Shown here one piece after another: positions 44,155 through 53,128 of a stretch of 64,000 nt of DNA. Both the position numbers and the translations under genes were made by a program. Origin of the DNA: Kordia sp965224175 (GTDB lineage: Bacteria; Bacteroidota; Bacteroidia; Flavobacteriales; Flavobacteriaceae). The stretch spans positions 2,170,001-2,234,000 of the forward strand of contig NZ_OZ245041.1 of the NCBI RefSeq assembly GCF_965224175.1, given 5' to 3'. The notes under the pieces were generated by a model that was not told the origin of the DNA, searched no databases, and saw only the letters and a program-made list of their open reading frames with translations. The first letter of the stretch is position 1, and every line of letters starts with the position of its first letter.

Positions 44155-46599
44155 TTAGGACTTTAATATTTTTTTTGTCAGTAGTAAACCATCTTCTGAA
44201 GTATACTGTACAAGATACACACCTTTAGATAGTTGTGGCATTACTATCGTATCTGCATATTCGCGTTGTAACAATTTCTTCCCAGAGATATCATATAGTG
44301 TAATTGTTTCAATATCTGTTCGATTTGTAATCGTTTGTAATGTATCTCCTTTAAACAATACACTTACTTGGTCAGTTGTCAACGCTGCATCTTCTATACT
44401 CAACGTATTTCTATATTGAGCTTTTAAGAAAAAACGATCGTTTTCTTCTGTAGGACTCGTTGTGAATGAATATGACGTTTGTCTTAGGTCTGTAAATGTA
44501 TTTTCGTATCTATCTTCTAAAACAATATCAAAATCTTCTGATAAGTATTCTGCATCAATTTGTATGGTGTACGTTCCGCTTGACAATACTTGGTATCCTA
44601 ACGGAATTTCCATGTCAGTATCTACTAATTCTGGAAATGCTTGAATAGACATTTTACTGTCAGTTAAATAAGAATAAAATTCAATTCCTGCACCTTCATT
44701 AATAAATGCACCATCGTAAGTATCGTCATATCCTGTAGTTCCTTCTGGAATGAAACCTATAAGTTGTGTAGCATACAATCCTCCGCCTGACAAACGTAAC
44801 GATAAACGTCCGTCTGTTTGACTATTATTATTTGCTGATTTTCGTGAGATCATTCCTCCAGAATTTCCGCCTGGTCTAAAGAATTGTGTATTCTTCGCAA
44901 CAAGTCTGTGCGTATTTTTGAAAGTTACAGTTCCGCCTCCTGTTTTTGCTTGTACTGCAAATCCTTGCGCAGTTCCTATGTTTCCATCTGCTGCTCCCAA
45001 AGGATTAGACCCTGTATTATTGTATTCTATATAATCGGAAGCTAAGTTGTCACCAATAGGCGCGTCTGTTTGTCTCCAATAATACACTGTTCCTTGAATT
45101 ACATCTGAGTTATCGGCTTGAAATGATTCCCAATCGATTGCCGAAGGATAAGGGTTTCCTATAATGTTATAACCAGATTCGCTGGTATTTGGATCAACCG
45201 TGTAATATACAGGTTCTGTAATATCTCCATTGTTAACTGTACCATCAAATTCTGCAGTTTCTACGTTAAAGTGATTTGCTCTGAAGGCATATCCTCTTCC
45301 GACTTCCATTTCTGTATGATCATTATTCCAAGCTGCGTTTGTTGCAGAGGCATTCCAATAATAATCATATCCGCCTACATTTGGAAAAATAGTAGCAATT
45401 GTAGCGCTTGCTTCATCTATTGGTGTTGACCAATATGAATAAAACATAGCATCGGTATAATTAGGAGAGTCACGTTTTACAATAAAGTTTCCTGTTCCTT
45501 TAACTGCTCTATTTTCTCTAGCTAATAAAGCACCGTCATTTTCTACAGTAATCGTTCCATCATTACTAAGATCGTAATACACATCTAAAGTTGCTCCTGC
45601 ATTTACGGTAATACTTGCAGTTGCTTCTACTGTAAGTTCTCCAACAATTGTATGTGCGCTAAGTACTGGATAATTTGTTGATGAAGGAATTAGAACTGAT
45701 TCTAACTTGGTAGCATCGGGAGCGTTTCCTCCTATCCAATTACTTCCATTAGTCCAACTTGTTGAACTTGCTGTAGACGACCAAGTAACTACTGTTTTAT
45801 TACTTGCTGTATCTGTAGTTACAGCATCATTATCATCTAAGTATGTAATCGTATCACCATCTAAGGCAGCAACTAAGTTATCTGTTCCAACTGTTGTTAT
45901 TAATACGTCTTTGTTATCGTCAATTTCTGTAACTGTTCGTACATCATCCCAAACTCTAAACCCCCAAATAGATCCTGCAAAGTAATAATTAGAATTAGAT
46001 TGATTATTATTGTCAAAACAGTATTCTGAGCTTCCTCCTGAAGTCCAAGTACTACAATTAGGATAACGTACATTGGAATCTGATCGTCCAAGATTGATAT
46101 CTCCTGAATGACTTCTAATTTCAAATCCAGCGCGTGAATCCATCAATGTTCCATCTAAATACCATTTCATATTTGTATTATCAGATGCTGCAATTGGGTC
46201 ATTTACTGGAACAGCCAAATTATCAAATACTAATGCTACATGATACCAAGTATCATCACTTATAGGTTCTCTAAAGTATGTTCCATTCCAACGTGGGCTG
46301 TAATCTCCACTTGATCTGTTGTAAGCTCCAAGTACCACATAATCATTTTCTACATATATGACAATTCCACGTGAACCACCACCTTCTTTGTAAATAATTT
46401 GTCTGTTTGTAGCATCATCAACTTTAAAATAACCCTCTACCGTTCTATTATTAACAGTTACCGTGTTAATATTATCTGAATCATTTAGTTCTATATAATC
46501 ATCTACCCCATCTAAATAATAACCATCTGTTGGAGGCTGTGCCATCATACTAGTCATTACTAACATAAATAGGCTAAATATTTGTAGTCTCTTCATCAT
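44155..46599 (-). CDS. LamG-domain secreted protein with T9SS sorting tail
   Basis: This 814-residue cargo protein has a signal peptide (about 1-20, MTSMMAQ). A LamG/concanavalin-A-like jelly roll follows (about 25-235, GYYLDGVDDYIELND and DTWYHVALVFDN). A Ser/Thr-rich linker leads to a beta-strand region (WIGGNAPDATKLESVLIP, then VEATASITVNAGATLDVYY). A large beta-sandwich module covers about 595-740 (DGRLSLRLSGGGLYATQL, FIPEGTTGYDD). The T9SS type A tail occupies about the last 75 residues (LYDISGKKLLQ, SKGVYLVQYTS). It is probably a surface adhesin or carbohydrate binder secreted by T9SS. The ATG at 46599 is followed immediately by another (MM), so either is possible. Confidence 0.88.
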   Translation of the reverse strand: MMKRLQIFSLFMLVMTSMMAQPPTDGYYLDGVDDYIELNDSDNINTVTVNNRTVEGYFKVDDATNRQIIYKEGGGSRGIVIYVENDYVVLGAYNRSSGDYSPRWNGTYFREPISDDTWYHVALVFDNLAVPVNDPIAASDNTNMKWYLDGTLMDSRAGFEIRSHSGDINLGRSDSNVRYPNCSTWTSGGSSEYCFDNNNQSNSNYYFAGSIWGFRVWDDVRTVTEIDDNKDVLITTVGTDNLVAALDGDTITYLDDNDAVTTDTASNKTVVTWSSTASSTSWTNGSNWIGGNAPDATKLESVLIPSSTNYPVLSAHTIVGELTVEATASITVNAGATLDVYYDLSNDGTITVENDGALLARENRAVKGTGNFIVKRDSPNYTDAMFYSYWSTPIDEASATIATIFPNVGGYDYYWNASATNAAWNNDHTEMEVGRGYAFRANHFNVETAEFDGTVNNGDITEPVYYTVDPNTSESGYNIIGNPYPSAIDWESFQADNSDVIQGTVYYWRQTDAPIGDNLASDYIEYNNTGSNPLGAADGNIGTAQGFAVQAKTGGGTVTFKNTHRLVAKNTQFFRPGGNSGGMISRKSANNNSQTDGRLSLRLSGGGLYATQLIGFIPEGTTGYDDTYDGAFINEGAGIEFYSYLTDSKMSIQAFPELVDTDMEIPLGYQVLSSGTYTIQIDAEYLSEDFDIVLEDRYENTFTDLRQTSYSFTTSPTEENDRFFLKAQYRNTLSIEDAALTTDQVSVLFKGDTLQTITNRTDIETITLYDISGKKLLQREYADTIVMPQLSKGVYLVQYTSEDGLLLTKKILKS

Positions 46600-46657
46600 T
46601 GGGCTTTTTTTATTATTATCTACGTAAATTCTTTATCTTTGGTTTTAAAGAATTACT

Positions 46658-46665
46658 CAAAAATA
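46658..46665 (-). promoter_or_regulatory. Putative -7 element of the LamG gene
   Basis: On the minus strand this reads TATTTTTG, matching TAnnTTTG, 59 bases before the start codon. No -33 TTG was found at the usual spacing. Confidence 0.35.
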
Positions 46666-46762
46666 TTTTGTTGAATAAATCTATATACTTTGTTGTAAAA
46701 ATAACCTTTTCCTACAAAGTTGAAAATTGGATTTCGACGAAGTGATCAAATAGACCGATTAA

Positions 46763-48796
46763 ATGACAGTTTTAAATACAAAATTTCCCACAAAACATAC
46801 AACAGCACCTTTTTCTAAAATAAACGTAAATGAGTTTCAGCCTGCGATTGAAACAGAAATTAAACGTACAAAAGAGGAGATTAATGCCATCACTAAAAAT
46901 GAAAGCATTCCTACATTTGAAAATACTATTGAAGCTTTGGAATATTCTGGAGAACAATTGGACCGTATTACAAGTATATTTTTTAATCTTAATTCAGCAG
47001 AAACCAACGAGACAATTCAAAAGTTAGCACAAGAAATTTCTCCAAAATTGACTGAACTTTCTAATGATATTACACTTAATGAAGCTTTGTTTCAAAGAGT
47101 AAAAACTGTATATGAGCAAAAAGATTCTCTGAACTTAACAACAGAGCAACAAACATTGTTAGATAAAAAGTTTAAATCCTTTTCTCGAAATGGAGCAAAC
47201 TTAGCTAGTGAAAAGAAAGAAACGCTTCGTGAGATTGATAAAAAACTCTCTAAATTGAGTTTGACTTTTGGCGAAAATGTATTGGCTGAAACGAATAAAT
47301 TTCAATTACACTTAACAGATAAAAAGGATGTTGCTGGAATACCTAATGGAGCTTTGGAAGCTGCAAAAGCAGTCGCGAAAAGTGAAGACAAAGAAGGTTG
47401 GATTTTCACATTAGATTATCCTAGTTATATTCCATTTATGAAATATGCTGAAAATAGAGCATTACGCGAACAATTGGCAACTGCTTTCGGATCAAAGTGT
47501 TTTAAAAATGATGCATTAGACAATCAAGCAAATGTGTTGGAAATTGCAAAGTTACGTCATCAACGAGCTAATCTGTTAGGATATGAAACACATGCGCATT
47601 TTGTACTAGAAGAACGCATGGCAGAAACACCTGAAAAAGTATTTTCGTTTTTAAATGAACTTTTAGAAAAAGCTAAACCTGCTGCAGAACGCGAGTTTCA
47701 ACAATTATCAAATTTTGCTAAAAAACGAGACGGAATTGATCAATTACAAAGTTGGGATAGCTCGTATTATTCAGAAAAATTGAAGCAAGAACTGTTCAAT
47801 TTAGATGATGAAAAATTAAAACCATATTTTAAGCTTGAAAACGTAATTGATGGTGCATTTACTGTTGCCAACAAGCTATTTGACTTGCGTTTTGAACAAG
47901 TCTTTGATATTGATGTATATCACGAAGATGTAAAAACATACGAAGTATTTGACGCTCAAAACAATTTCGTTTCTGTATTTTATGCAGACTTTCATCCTAG
48001 AAAAGGAAAACGAAATGGCGCTTGGATGACTTCTTACAAATCGCAAAAAAGAAAAGATGGAAACGTAGAGCGTCCGCATGTATCTATTGTATGTAATTTT
48101 ACAAAACCTACGGAATCAAAACCTTCGTTATTAACATTTAATGAAGTTACTACACTTTTCCATGAATTCGGACATGCCTTACACGGAATGTTAGCAGACA
48201 CAACCTATCCAAGTTTAAGTGGAACTTCAGTGTTTTGGGATTTTGTAGAATTGCCAAGTCAGGTATTAGAAAACTGGTGCTATGAAGCAGAAGCACTTGC
48301 TATCTTTGCCAGACATTATGAAACTGACGAAGTAATTCCTATGGAATACATAGAAAAGATTAAAGCTTCGGCAACCTTCTTAGAAGGAATGGCGACTTTA
48401 CGTCAATTGAGTTTTGGTTTGTTAGATATGAGTTGGCACGGAATTGATCCGAGTTCAATTACAGACTTAAAAACACACGAACAAGCTGCTTTTGATAAAA
48501 CACGCTTGTTTCCAAGTAATCCTAAAACAGCGATGAGTACTGCTTTTTCACATATATTTCAAGGTGGTTATTCTTCTGGATATTATAGTTATAAATGGGC
48601 AGAAGTATTAGATGCTGATGCTTTCGAATATTTTAAAGAACATGATATCTTTAGTAAAGAAATTGCTTCAAAATTTGTCACGCATGTATTGTCTAAAGGT
48701 GGAACAGAACATCCAATGACATTATATAAACGTTTCCGCGGAAGCGAACCAAAACCAGATGCTTTATTAAAACGTGCTGGCTTATTGGCAAATTAA
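46763..48796 (+). CDS. dcp: M3 family oligopeptidase / peptidyl-dipeptidase Dcp
   Basis: This 677-residue cytosolic metallopeptidase has the zinc motif H467-E-F-G-H471 in LFHEFGHALHGM and the further Glu in VELPSQVLENWCYE. Its length and N-terminal helical region (FQPAIETEIKRT) fit the Dcp/oligopeptidase A group of family M3, which degrades short peptides. The start is the ATG at 46763, and no signal peptide is present. A lipoprotein gene begins 32 bases after the stop and may be read through. Confidence 0.93.
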   Translation: MTVLNTKFPTKHTTAPFSKINVNEFQPAIETEIKRTKEEINAITKNESIPTFENTIEALEYSGEQLDRITSIFFNLNSAETNETIQKLAQEISPKLTELSNDITLNEALFQRVKTVYEQKDSLNLTTEQQTLLDKKFKSFSRNGANLASEKKETLREIDKKLSKLSLTFGENVLAETNKFQLHLTDKKDVAGIPNGALEAAKAVAKSEDKEGWIFTLDYPSYIPFMKYAENRALREQLATAFGSKCFKNDALDNQANVLEIAKLRHQRANLLGYETHAHFVLEERMAETPEKVFSFLNELLEKAKPAAEREFQQLSNFAKKRDGIDQLQSWDSSYYSEKLKQELFNLDDEKLKPYFKLENVIDGAFTVANKLFDLRFEQVFDIDVYHEDVKTYEVFDAQNNFVSVFYADFHPRKGKRNGAWMTSYKSQKRKDGNVERPHVSIVCNFTKPTESKPSLLTFNEVTTLFHEFGHALHGMLADTTYPSLSGTSVFWDFVELPSQVLENWCYEAEALAIFARHYETDEVIPMEYIEKIKASATFLEGMATLRQLSFGLLDMSWHGIDPSSITDLKTHEQAAFDKTRLFPSNPKTAMSTAFSHIFQGGYSSGYYSYKWAEVLDADAFEYFKEHDIFSKEIASKFVTHVLSKGGTEHPMTLYKRFRGSEPKPDALLKRAGLLAN

Positions 48797-48828
48797 AACC
48801 AAATAATAAAGTTCACTCAAAACATACT

Positions 48829-50397
48829 ATGCGCTATACAAATTATCTTTTCCTATTGCTTCTAGTATGTTTTGGGTGTAAAAATAATACAAATACATCT
48901 ACTAAAGAGAAATCAATTTCAGCCACTGAAAAAGCAGCGAACTTAACATATCTTGATTCAATACAAATCATTCAAACTGAAAAGCCATTTCGAGTTCCAC
49001 AATATCATGTTCATGGAAAACTAATCACTCAAAAAGAATTTCAAGAACTTCAACTAAATAAAACTTCCTTAACATATAATCCGAAGCAAGAATATCGATT
49101 ACTCGCGAGTCTCAATCCTACAGCTAACGTTAAGACATTACTTTTAGGAATTACAGATACTGTTAATTTTGGAACAACTTATATTGTCACCTATAACAAA
49201 AACAACGAAATAGTTGGACTAATGTTGACAGATTCTCATGGTAAAAAAGGAGGTTCTACCACTAGAACATACATGTCTGGAAATGTACTCTATATTGAAG
49301 ATGATTCTTTAAATACTACTATAGAATACATTATTAGAAAAAACGGAATAATTCAGCCAAGTAATAGAGCTGTTACCTTTAAACATTATCGATATTTAGG
49401 AGAATTTCAAGGAAACTTATCTCAAATGCCACAACAAACAGTAAAAGCACAAAATGGTTTAATTATTAGAGATTCTGTTGGAAAACCTATTGGCAAACTA
49501 CCTTTTGGAAAAACAGCTTATATTATTGATTACACCAAAGATTCCATTACTATAAAAGATGAAGGAAAAACAATAAAAGCTCCAAAAGCCAGAATCATTC
49601 TTGATCCTACAAAAGTAACGCAGGGAAAAGATTTCTATATTGAACCATCTAATATTGGTTATGTTTTTGCAGGCTTTTTATATGACTTTTATGAGAATGC
49701 TAAAGATGAAAATTCTTTGTATGCATATGAATATTTAAAGCTTGGCACTACTCCTGATGATGAACATGCTAATATTGATCTCAGAGAAATATTTGACATC
49801 AAACGTGTACATTATAATACGTATAAAAGTAAGGCTCAAAAAAGCTTCAAAACACCTACAATTGATACCACTTATAAAAAAGGAAAAATACTTACGCTGC
49901 CTTTTGAAAATGGTAAAAAACTAATACTTAAAGATTCAACATACAAAACAGAATACAATCCAACACGAAGTTTCAATGTAGTATTCCATAAAGATTTTCC
50001 AGACTCATATCTGGTTAGTGAACGTATGTTTTTTATGAACGAATTATATACGATTCTCAACAAAAAAACAGGCGACACAATTCAACAGTTTACAGGTTAT
50101 CCATATATATCTCCCTCAAAAAAGTATAGTGTTGCAGTTTTTAATGAGTTTGAATGTATGCAGCAAACATTCATTGTTATAAATAAATTGAAAGATGGTC
50201 GTTACCAAAATTACGCTTCTTTACAAACAAACTCCTGGTCATACCCTTATAAGTTAGACAAAAATAACATGATGATTGATGCATTTTCTATACATTGGAT
50301 TTCTGATACTGAATTTATTGTATACGCTAAAAATCCAGAAGAATGCGACATGACAAATCCGACAGATTATTTCTATTTAAAATATCGCATCAAATAA
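48829..50397 (+). CDS. Hypothetical lipoprotein with SH3-like domain
   Basis: This 522-residue lipoprotein has the signal MRYTNYLFLLLLVCFGC, lipidated at Cys17. Residues about 205-245 (NGLIIRDSVGKPIGKLPFGKTAYIIDY) look like a bacterial SH3 domain. The rest is beta-rich with many short charged strands. The N-terminal third weakly resembles the lipoprotein at 8226-9530. It may recognise the cell wall, but no catalytic motif is seen. Confidence 0.72.
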   Translation: MRYTNYLFLLLLVCFGCKNNTNTSTKEKSISATEKAANLTYLDSIQIIQTEKPFRVPQYHVHGKLITQKEFQELQLNKTSLTYNPKQEYRLLASLNPTANVKTLLLGITDTVNFGTTYIVTYNKNNEIVGLMLTDSHGKKGGSTTRTYMSGNVLYIEDDSLNTTIEYIIRKNGIIQPSNRAVTFKHYRYLGEFQGNLSQMPQQTVKAQNGLIIRDSVGKPIGKLPFGKTAYIIDYTKDSITIKDEGKTIKAPKARIILDPTKVTQGKDFYIEPSNIGYVFAGFLYDFYENAKDENSLYAYEYLKLGTTPDDEHANIDLREIFDIKRVHYNTYKSKAQKSFKTPTIDTTYKKGKILTLPFENGKKLILKDSTYKTEYNPTRSFNVVFHKDFPDSYLVSERMFFMNELYTILNKKTGDTIQQFTGYPYISPSKKYSVAVFNEFECMQQTFIVINKLKDGRYQNYASLQTNSWSYPYKLDKNNMMIDAFSIHWISDTEFIVYAKNPEECDMTNPTDYFYLKYRIK

Positions 50398-50462
50398 AAA
50401 TTGCCTTGATAAGTACCCTATAATCATAGTTTTTCTTCTTCAAACAATCTTTTTATCAAAAT

Positions 50463-50488
50463 AAACTTTCAAAAATTATTGAAAGTTT
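50463..50488. promoter_or_regulatory. Palindromic operator O1 upstream of the GbsR-type gene
   Basis: AAACTTTCAA (50463-50472) and TTGAAAGTTT (50479-50488) are perfect inverted arms around AAATTA. The right arm contains the -33 TTG (50479-50481) of the promoter, so a bound repressor would block RNA polymerase. O2 at 51054 has the same design. Confidence 0.82.
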
Positions 50489-50507
50489 AAAAATTATTAT
50501 ACATTTG
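50479..50507 (+). promoter_or_regulatory. Promoter of the GbsR-type regulator gene
   Basis: TTG (50479-50481) and TACATTTG (50500-50507) are separated by 18 bases, matching the Bacteroidota consensus TTG-N17-23-TAnnTTTG. The -7 element ends four bases before the ATG at 50512, which suggests an almost or wholly leaderless mRNA. Confidence 0.75.
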
Positions 50508-50511
50508 TACT

Positions 50512-51015
50512 ATGAATTACAAAGAAGCAAAAGGCAAGTTTATACAAACATGGGGTTCATTAGGAACTTTATGGGGAATTAATAAAGCAATGGCACAAAT
50601 TCATGCGTTACTTTTAATTTCTCCTGAACCATTATCAATGGAAGATATTATGGAAGAATTGCATATTTCTAGAGGTAATACAAGCATGAACTTACGACAA
50701 TTAATTGATTGGGGAATTGTGTTTAAAACATCTGTTGTTGGCGAACGAAAAGAATTCTTTTCTTCCGAAAAAGACATACAGGAACTAGCAAAACAGATTG
50801 CACGCGAACGCAGCCGAAGAGAAATTCAACCAACATTAAAAGTACTCAAAGAAGTAAGTAGTATTGAAGATGACGGGTCTAAAACTACGCAAGAATTCAT
50901 AAAGCAAACAAAAGCGCTTCATGAGTTAGCAGAAACGGCAGACTCCATTATGAATCGAGTCGTAAACCAAGAGGCAAATTGGATCACTAAAACGTTCATT
51001 AAACTCTTAAAATAA
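50512..51015 (+). CDS. GbsR/MarR family transcriptional regulator
   Basis: This 167-residue DNA-binding protein opens KFIQTWGSLGTLWGINKAMAQIHALLLISPEPLSMEDIMEELHISRGNTSMNLRQLIDWGIV. The Trp-Gly pairs at the N-terminus and the winged-helix that follows (about 35-85) are the GbsR signature. Members repress membrane or osmolyte-related operons. Here its own promoter carries a palindrome, repeated before the downstream operon, so it is probably an autoregulated repressor of that operon. The effector is unknown. The start must be near M1 because the family motif begins at residue 8. Confidence 0.9.
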   Translation: MNYKEAKGKFIQTWGSLGTLWGINKAMAQIHALLLISPEPLSMEDIMEELHISRGNTSMNLRQLIDWGIVFKTSVVGERKEFFSSEKDIQELAKQIARERSRREIQPTLKVLKEVSSIEDDGSKTTQEFIKQTKALHELAETADSIMNRVVNQEANWITKTFIKLLK

Positions 51016-51053
51016 AACACGAAAGGAATTCATTTTCCTTTTTTATTTCAAAC

Positions 51054-51079
51054 AAAGTTTCAAAAAATATTGAAACTTT
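51054..51079. promoter_or_regulatory. Palindromic operator O2 upstream of the membrane/methyltransferase operon
   Basis: AAAGTTTCAA (51054-51063) and TTGAAACTTT (51070-51079) form perfect arms around AAAATA. It shares O1's length and design, but the fourth base is G instead of C with the matching change in the other arm. It lies 16 bases before the start of the operon. The only -7 candidate (TAGTTATG, 51091-51098) is a one-mismatch hit overlapping the start codon. Confidence 0.8.
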
Positions 51080-51095
51080 AAAAAATACAATAGTT

Positions 51096-51446
51096 ATGAA
51101 ATTCATTTATTATACCAACAACATTTTTTACTACATCACCTTAGCACTGTATTTAACGATTATTTACGGAATGTTCATGCAAATATTATTAGGAGGAATT
51201 CAAATTATTTTATTCTTCGTATTACTATTCAATTTTGATAAGTTTTCTGAAAAAATAAAACAGCATCTTTCTATTTATGGCATACTCAGTACCATATTTC
51301 TATTGTGCTTTTTTTATTGGGTAACTATTGGAGAAGGTTCTCCTTTATCAGGAACTCTCACAATGTGTTTAATCATATTGCTTCCAATGAGTCTCGGAAC
51401 ATATTTCACTTACATCGTATATCAACTTAAACAACAAGTATTATGA
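51096..51446 (+). CDS. Small four-helix membrane protein, first gene of the operon
   Basis: This 116-residue membrane protein has about four hydrophobic helices (7-27, 29-47, 59-76 and 85-107) and no signal peptide or Cys/His motif. The last helix ends in YIVYQLKQQVL. Its stop overlaps the start of the methyltransferase (ATGA), so translation is coupled. I do not recognise the family. It stands first in an operon behind operator O2, so it may be directly controlled by the GbsR-type protein. Confidence 0.75.
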   Translation: MKFIYYTNNIFYYITLALYLTIIYGMFMQILLGGIQIILFFVLLFNFDKFSEKIKQHLSIYGILSTIFLLCFFYWVTIGEGSPLSGTLTMCLIILLPMSLGTYFTYIVYQLKQQVL

Positions 51447-52330
51447 AAAATCTATGTCTACTCACCTATTTAAAAAAGGAAATCCAGAAACCTTCTAACA
51501 AAGAACAAGTCATTGATTTTTATAATGAAGCTACCGAAGATTATAGTTTTTGGAGCAAAGACTTAAACATGCACTTTGGCTATTTTGTTCCTTTCAAAAC
51601 CTGTGTATTCAGACGTGCAGGAATGCTGAATGAAATGAATCGTGCTGTATTTGAACGTTTACAAATAAAAAATAAAAAGAAACATATTGTTGATTTAGGT
51701 TGTGGTATGGGCGGCTCTATTCGTTACGGAATTGCAAAGTATCCAAAAGTTGCTATTACTGGATTAACGATTACACCTTTTCAAGTTGAAAAAGGAAATG
51801 AACTTCTAAAATCTAGTAGAGGAACAATTCTCAATAGGGATTACACCAATACTTGTTTCCCTGAAAATTCATTTGAAGGAGCTATGGCAATTGAAAGTTT
51901 GTGTCACTCAGGTTGTAGCACAGAAGCTTTACAAGAAACCTATCGAATTTTAAAACCAGGTTCCACTTTTGTCATTGCAGATGCCTTCACAAAAAAAGAC
52001 GTCAACGAAATGAATCCACTTGCAAAATATACATATCGAAGCTTATGCGAATCTTGGAGTTTGGAAAGTTTAGCAAATATTCATCGCGTAAAAGCAGATT
52101 TAGAAAAACTAGGTTTTAAAAACATTAAAGTTCAAAATATTTGGTACAGAGTTGCGCCTTCTGTCTTACATGTTCCATTTACAATTAGTGGATTTATTCT
52201 AAAAAAACTATTCAAAAAAGAACCACTAAAAACAGAAAGTATGAAAAACCTAAAAGGTTCGTTTGCAGCTCTTTTATCAAGCTTAAGCTTAAAAAGTTTT
52301 GGATACTACATCATTACAGCAACAAAATAA
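51443..52330 (+). CDS. SAM-dependent methyltransferase
   Basis: This 295-residue class I methyltransferase has motif I VDLGCGMGG (83-91), a post-I segment ITGLTITPFQVEKGNELL, FEGAMAIESLCH and LKPGSTFVIADAF. The upstream phrase MHFGYF is also found in the cyclopropane fatty acid synthase and tocopherol-methyltransferase-type group, so a lipid, quinone or isoprenoid acceptor is likely, but this is not certain. It is coupled to the preceding membrane gene and 6 bases before the next one. A membrane substrate would fit its membrane-protein neighbours. Confidence 0.88.
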   Translation: MKNLCLLTYLKKEIQKPSNKEQVIDFYNEATEDYSFWSKDLNMHFGYFVPFKTCVFRRAGMLNEMNRAVFERLQIKNKKKHIVDLGCGMGGSIRYGIAKYPKVAITGLTITPFQVEKGNELLKSSRGTILNRDYTNTCFPENSFEGAMAIESLCHSGCSTEALQETYRILKPGSTFVIADAFTKKDVNEMNPLAKYTYRSLCESWSLESLANIHRVKADLEKLGFKNIKVQNIWYRVAPSVLHVPFTISGFILKKLFKKEPLKTESMKNLKGSFAALLSSLSLKSFGYYIITATK

Positions 52331-52336
52331 GCAGTC

Positions 52337-52690
52337 ATGAATTTCAATATCATTAGTTACATATTATACATTCCTATCATCTTTTATATTACGGTAAAGG
52401 TTGGCTGGATTCTTTACAAAAATGGAGAAGTTTTTATGTGTGATATTTTACGAAATGATCCTGAAATCGTAGCAAGTCTAAACAAGCTCTTGCTTATTGG
52501 ATATTACCTAATCAACTTGGGTGCAGCCACAATTACCATTGCGTATTGGGAAACTGTACAAAATGTATATGAAATGATGAATGCACTTTGTGATGTATTA
52601 GGCAAAACAATCTTAGCACTTGCAATTATGCACTATAACAACATCTTTTGGATTAAATTTTTAAACAAAAAAAAACAAAGAATTAACTAA
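52337..52690 (+). CDS. Small membrane protein, tandem paralogue A
   Basis: This 117-residue protein has about three helices (6-24, 47-69 and 81-104). VGWILYKNGEVFMCDILRND and NKLLLIGYYLINLGAATITIA are shared with the next gene, which makes the two a tandem duplicate pair. The function is unknown. Spacing to the methyltransferase is 6 bases and to the next gene 7 bases, so it belongs to the operon. Confidence 0.75.
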   Translation: MNFNIISYILYIPIIFYITVKVGWILYKNGEVFMCDILRNDPEIVASLNKLLLIGYYLINLGAATITIAYWETVQNVYEMMNALCDVLGKTILALAIMHYNNIFWIKFLNKKKQRIN

Positions 52691-52697
52691 TAGTATT

Positions 52698-53120
52698 ATG
52701 GAATCAACAAAAATTGTCATCGCGTATTTTATTTATTTACCAATTGTCATCGGACTTACCATTTTTGTCTCTAAAAAGCTTTTTGAAAGCGGCAAAAGTT
52801 TTATGGTAGAAATTTTTAGAGGTCAAGAAAACATTGCCATCGCAACCAATAAGCTTTTTGAAGTAGGTTTTTATTTAATCAACATAGGTTGGGCATTAGT
52901 CATCATGAAAATTGCATATTTCAGTTACACAGATGAAGTTACGAGTCAACGACTCATTGAAATTTTAAGTAGAAAAATTGGAGGTTTCTCTATTTATCTT
53001 GGTGTAATGTTACTCTTAAATTTATTCTTATTCCTTCGCGGGAGAAAAGTGGCTAGACAACGTCAACACAACCAACAAACAAATATTGGACAACAACCAG
53101 ACTTTGGGTATCAAAAATAA
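52698..53120 (+). CDS. Small membrane protein, tandem paralogue B
   Basis: This 140-residue relative of the preceding protein has the matching lines SKKLFESGKSFMVEIFRGQ and NKLFEVGFYLINIGWALVIMKI. It has three helices and a Gln/Arg-rich hydrophilic tail (RQRQHNQQTNIGQQPDFG) not present in paralogue A. The two could form a heteromeric membrane complex; that is inference from the arrangement. Confidence 0.75.
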   Translation: MESTKIVIAYFIYLPIVIGLTIFVSKKLFESGKSFMVEIFRGQENIAIATNKLFEVGFYLINIGWALVIMKIAYFSYTDEVTSQRLIEILSRKIGGFSIYLGVMLLLNLFLFLRGRKVARQRQHNQQTNIGQQPDFGYQK

Positions 53121-53128
53121 GAATCGCT

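Noticed and set aside
45707..45985. A 92-codon plus-strand frame inside the LamG gene
   Set aside because: It is an antisense shadow of a Ser/Thr-rich coding stretch.
46733..46752. A possible third fragment of the CGACGAAGTAATC repeat before the M3 peptidase
   Set aside because: Only about a dozen bases resemble the element, which could be chance.
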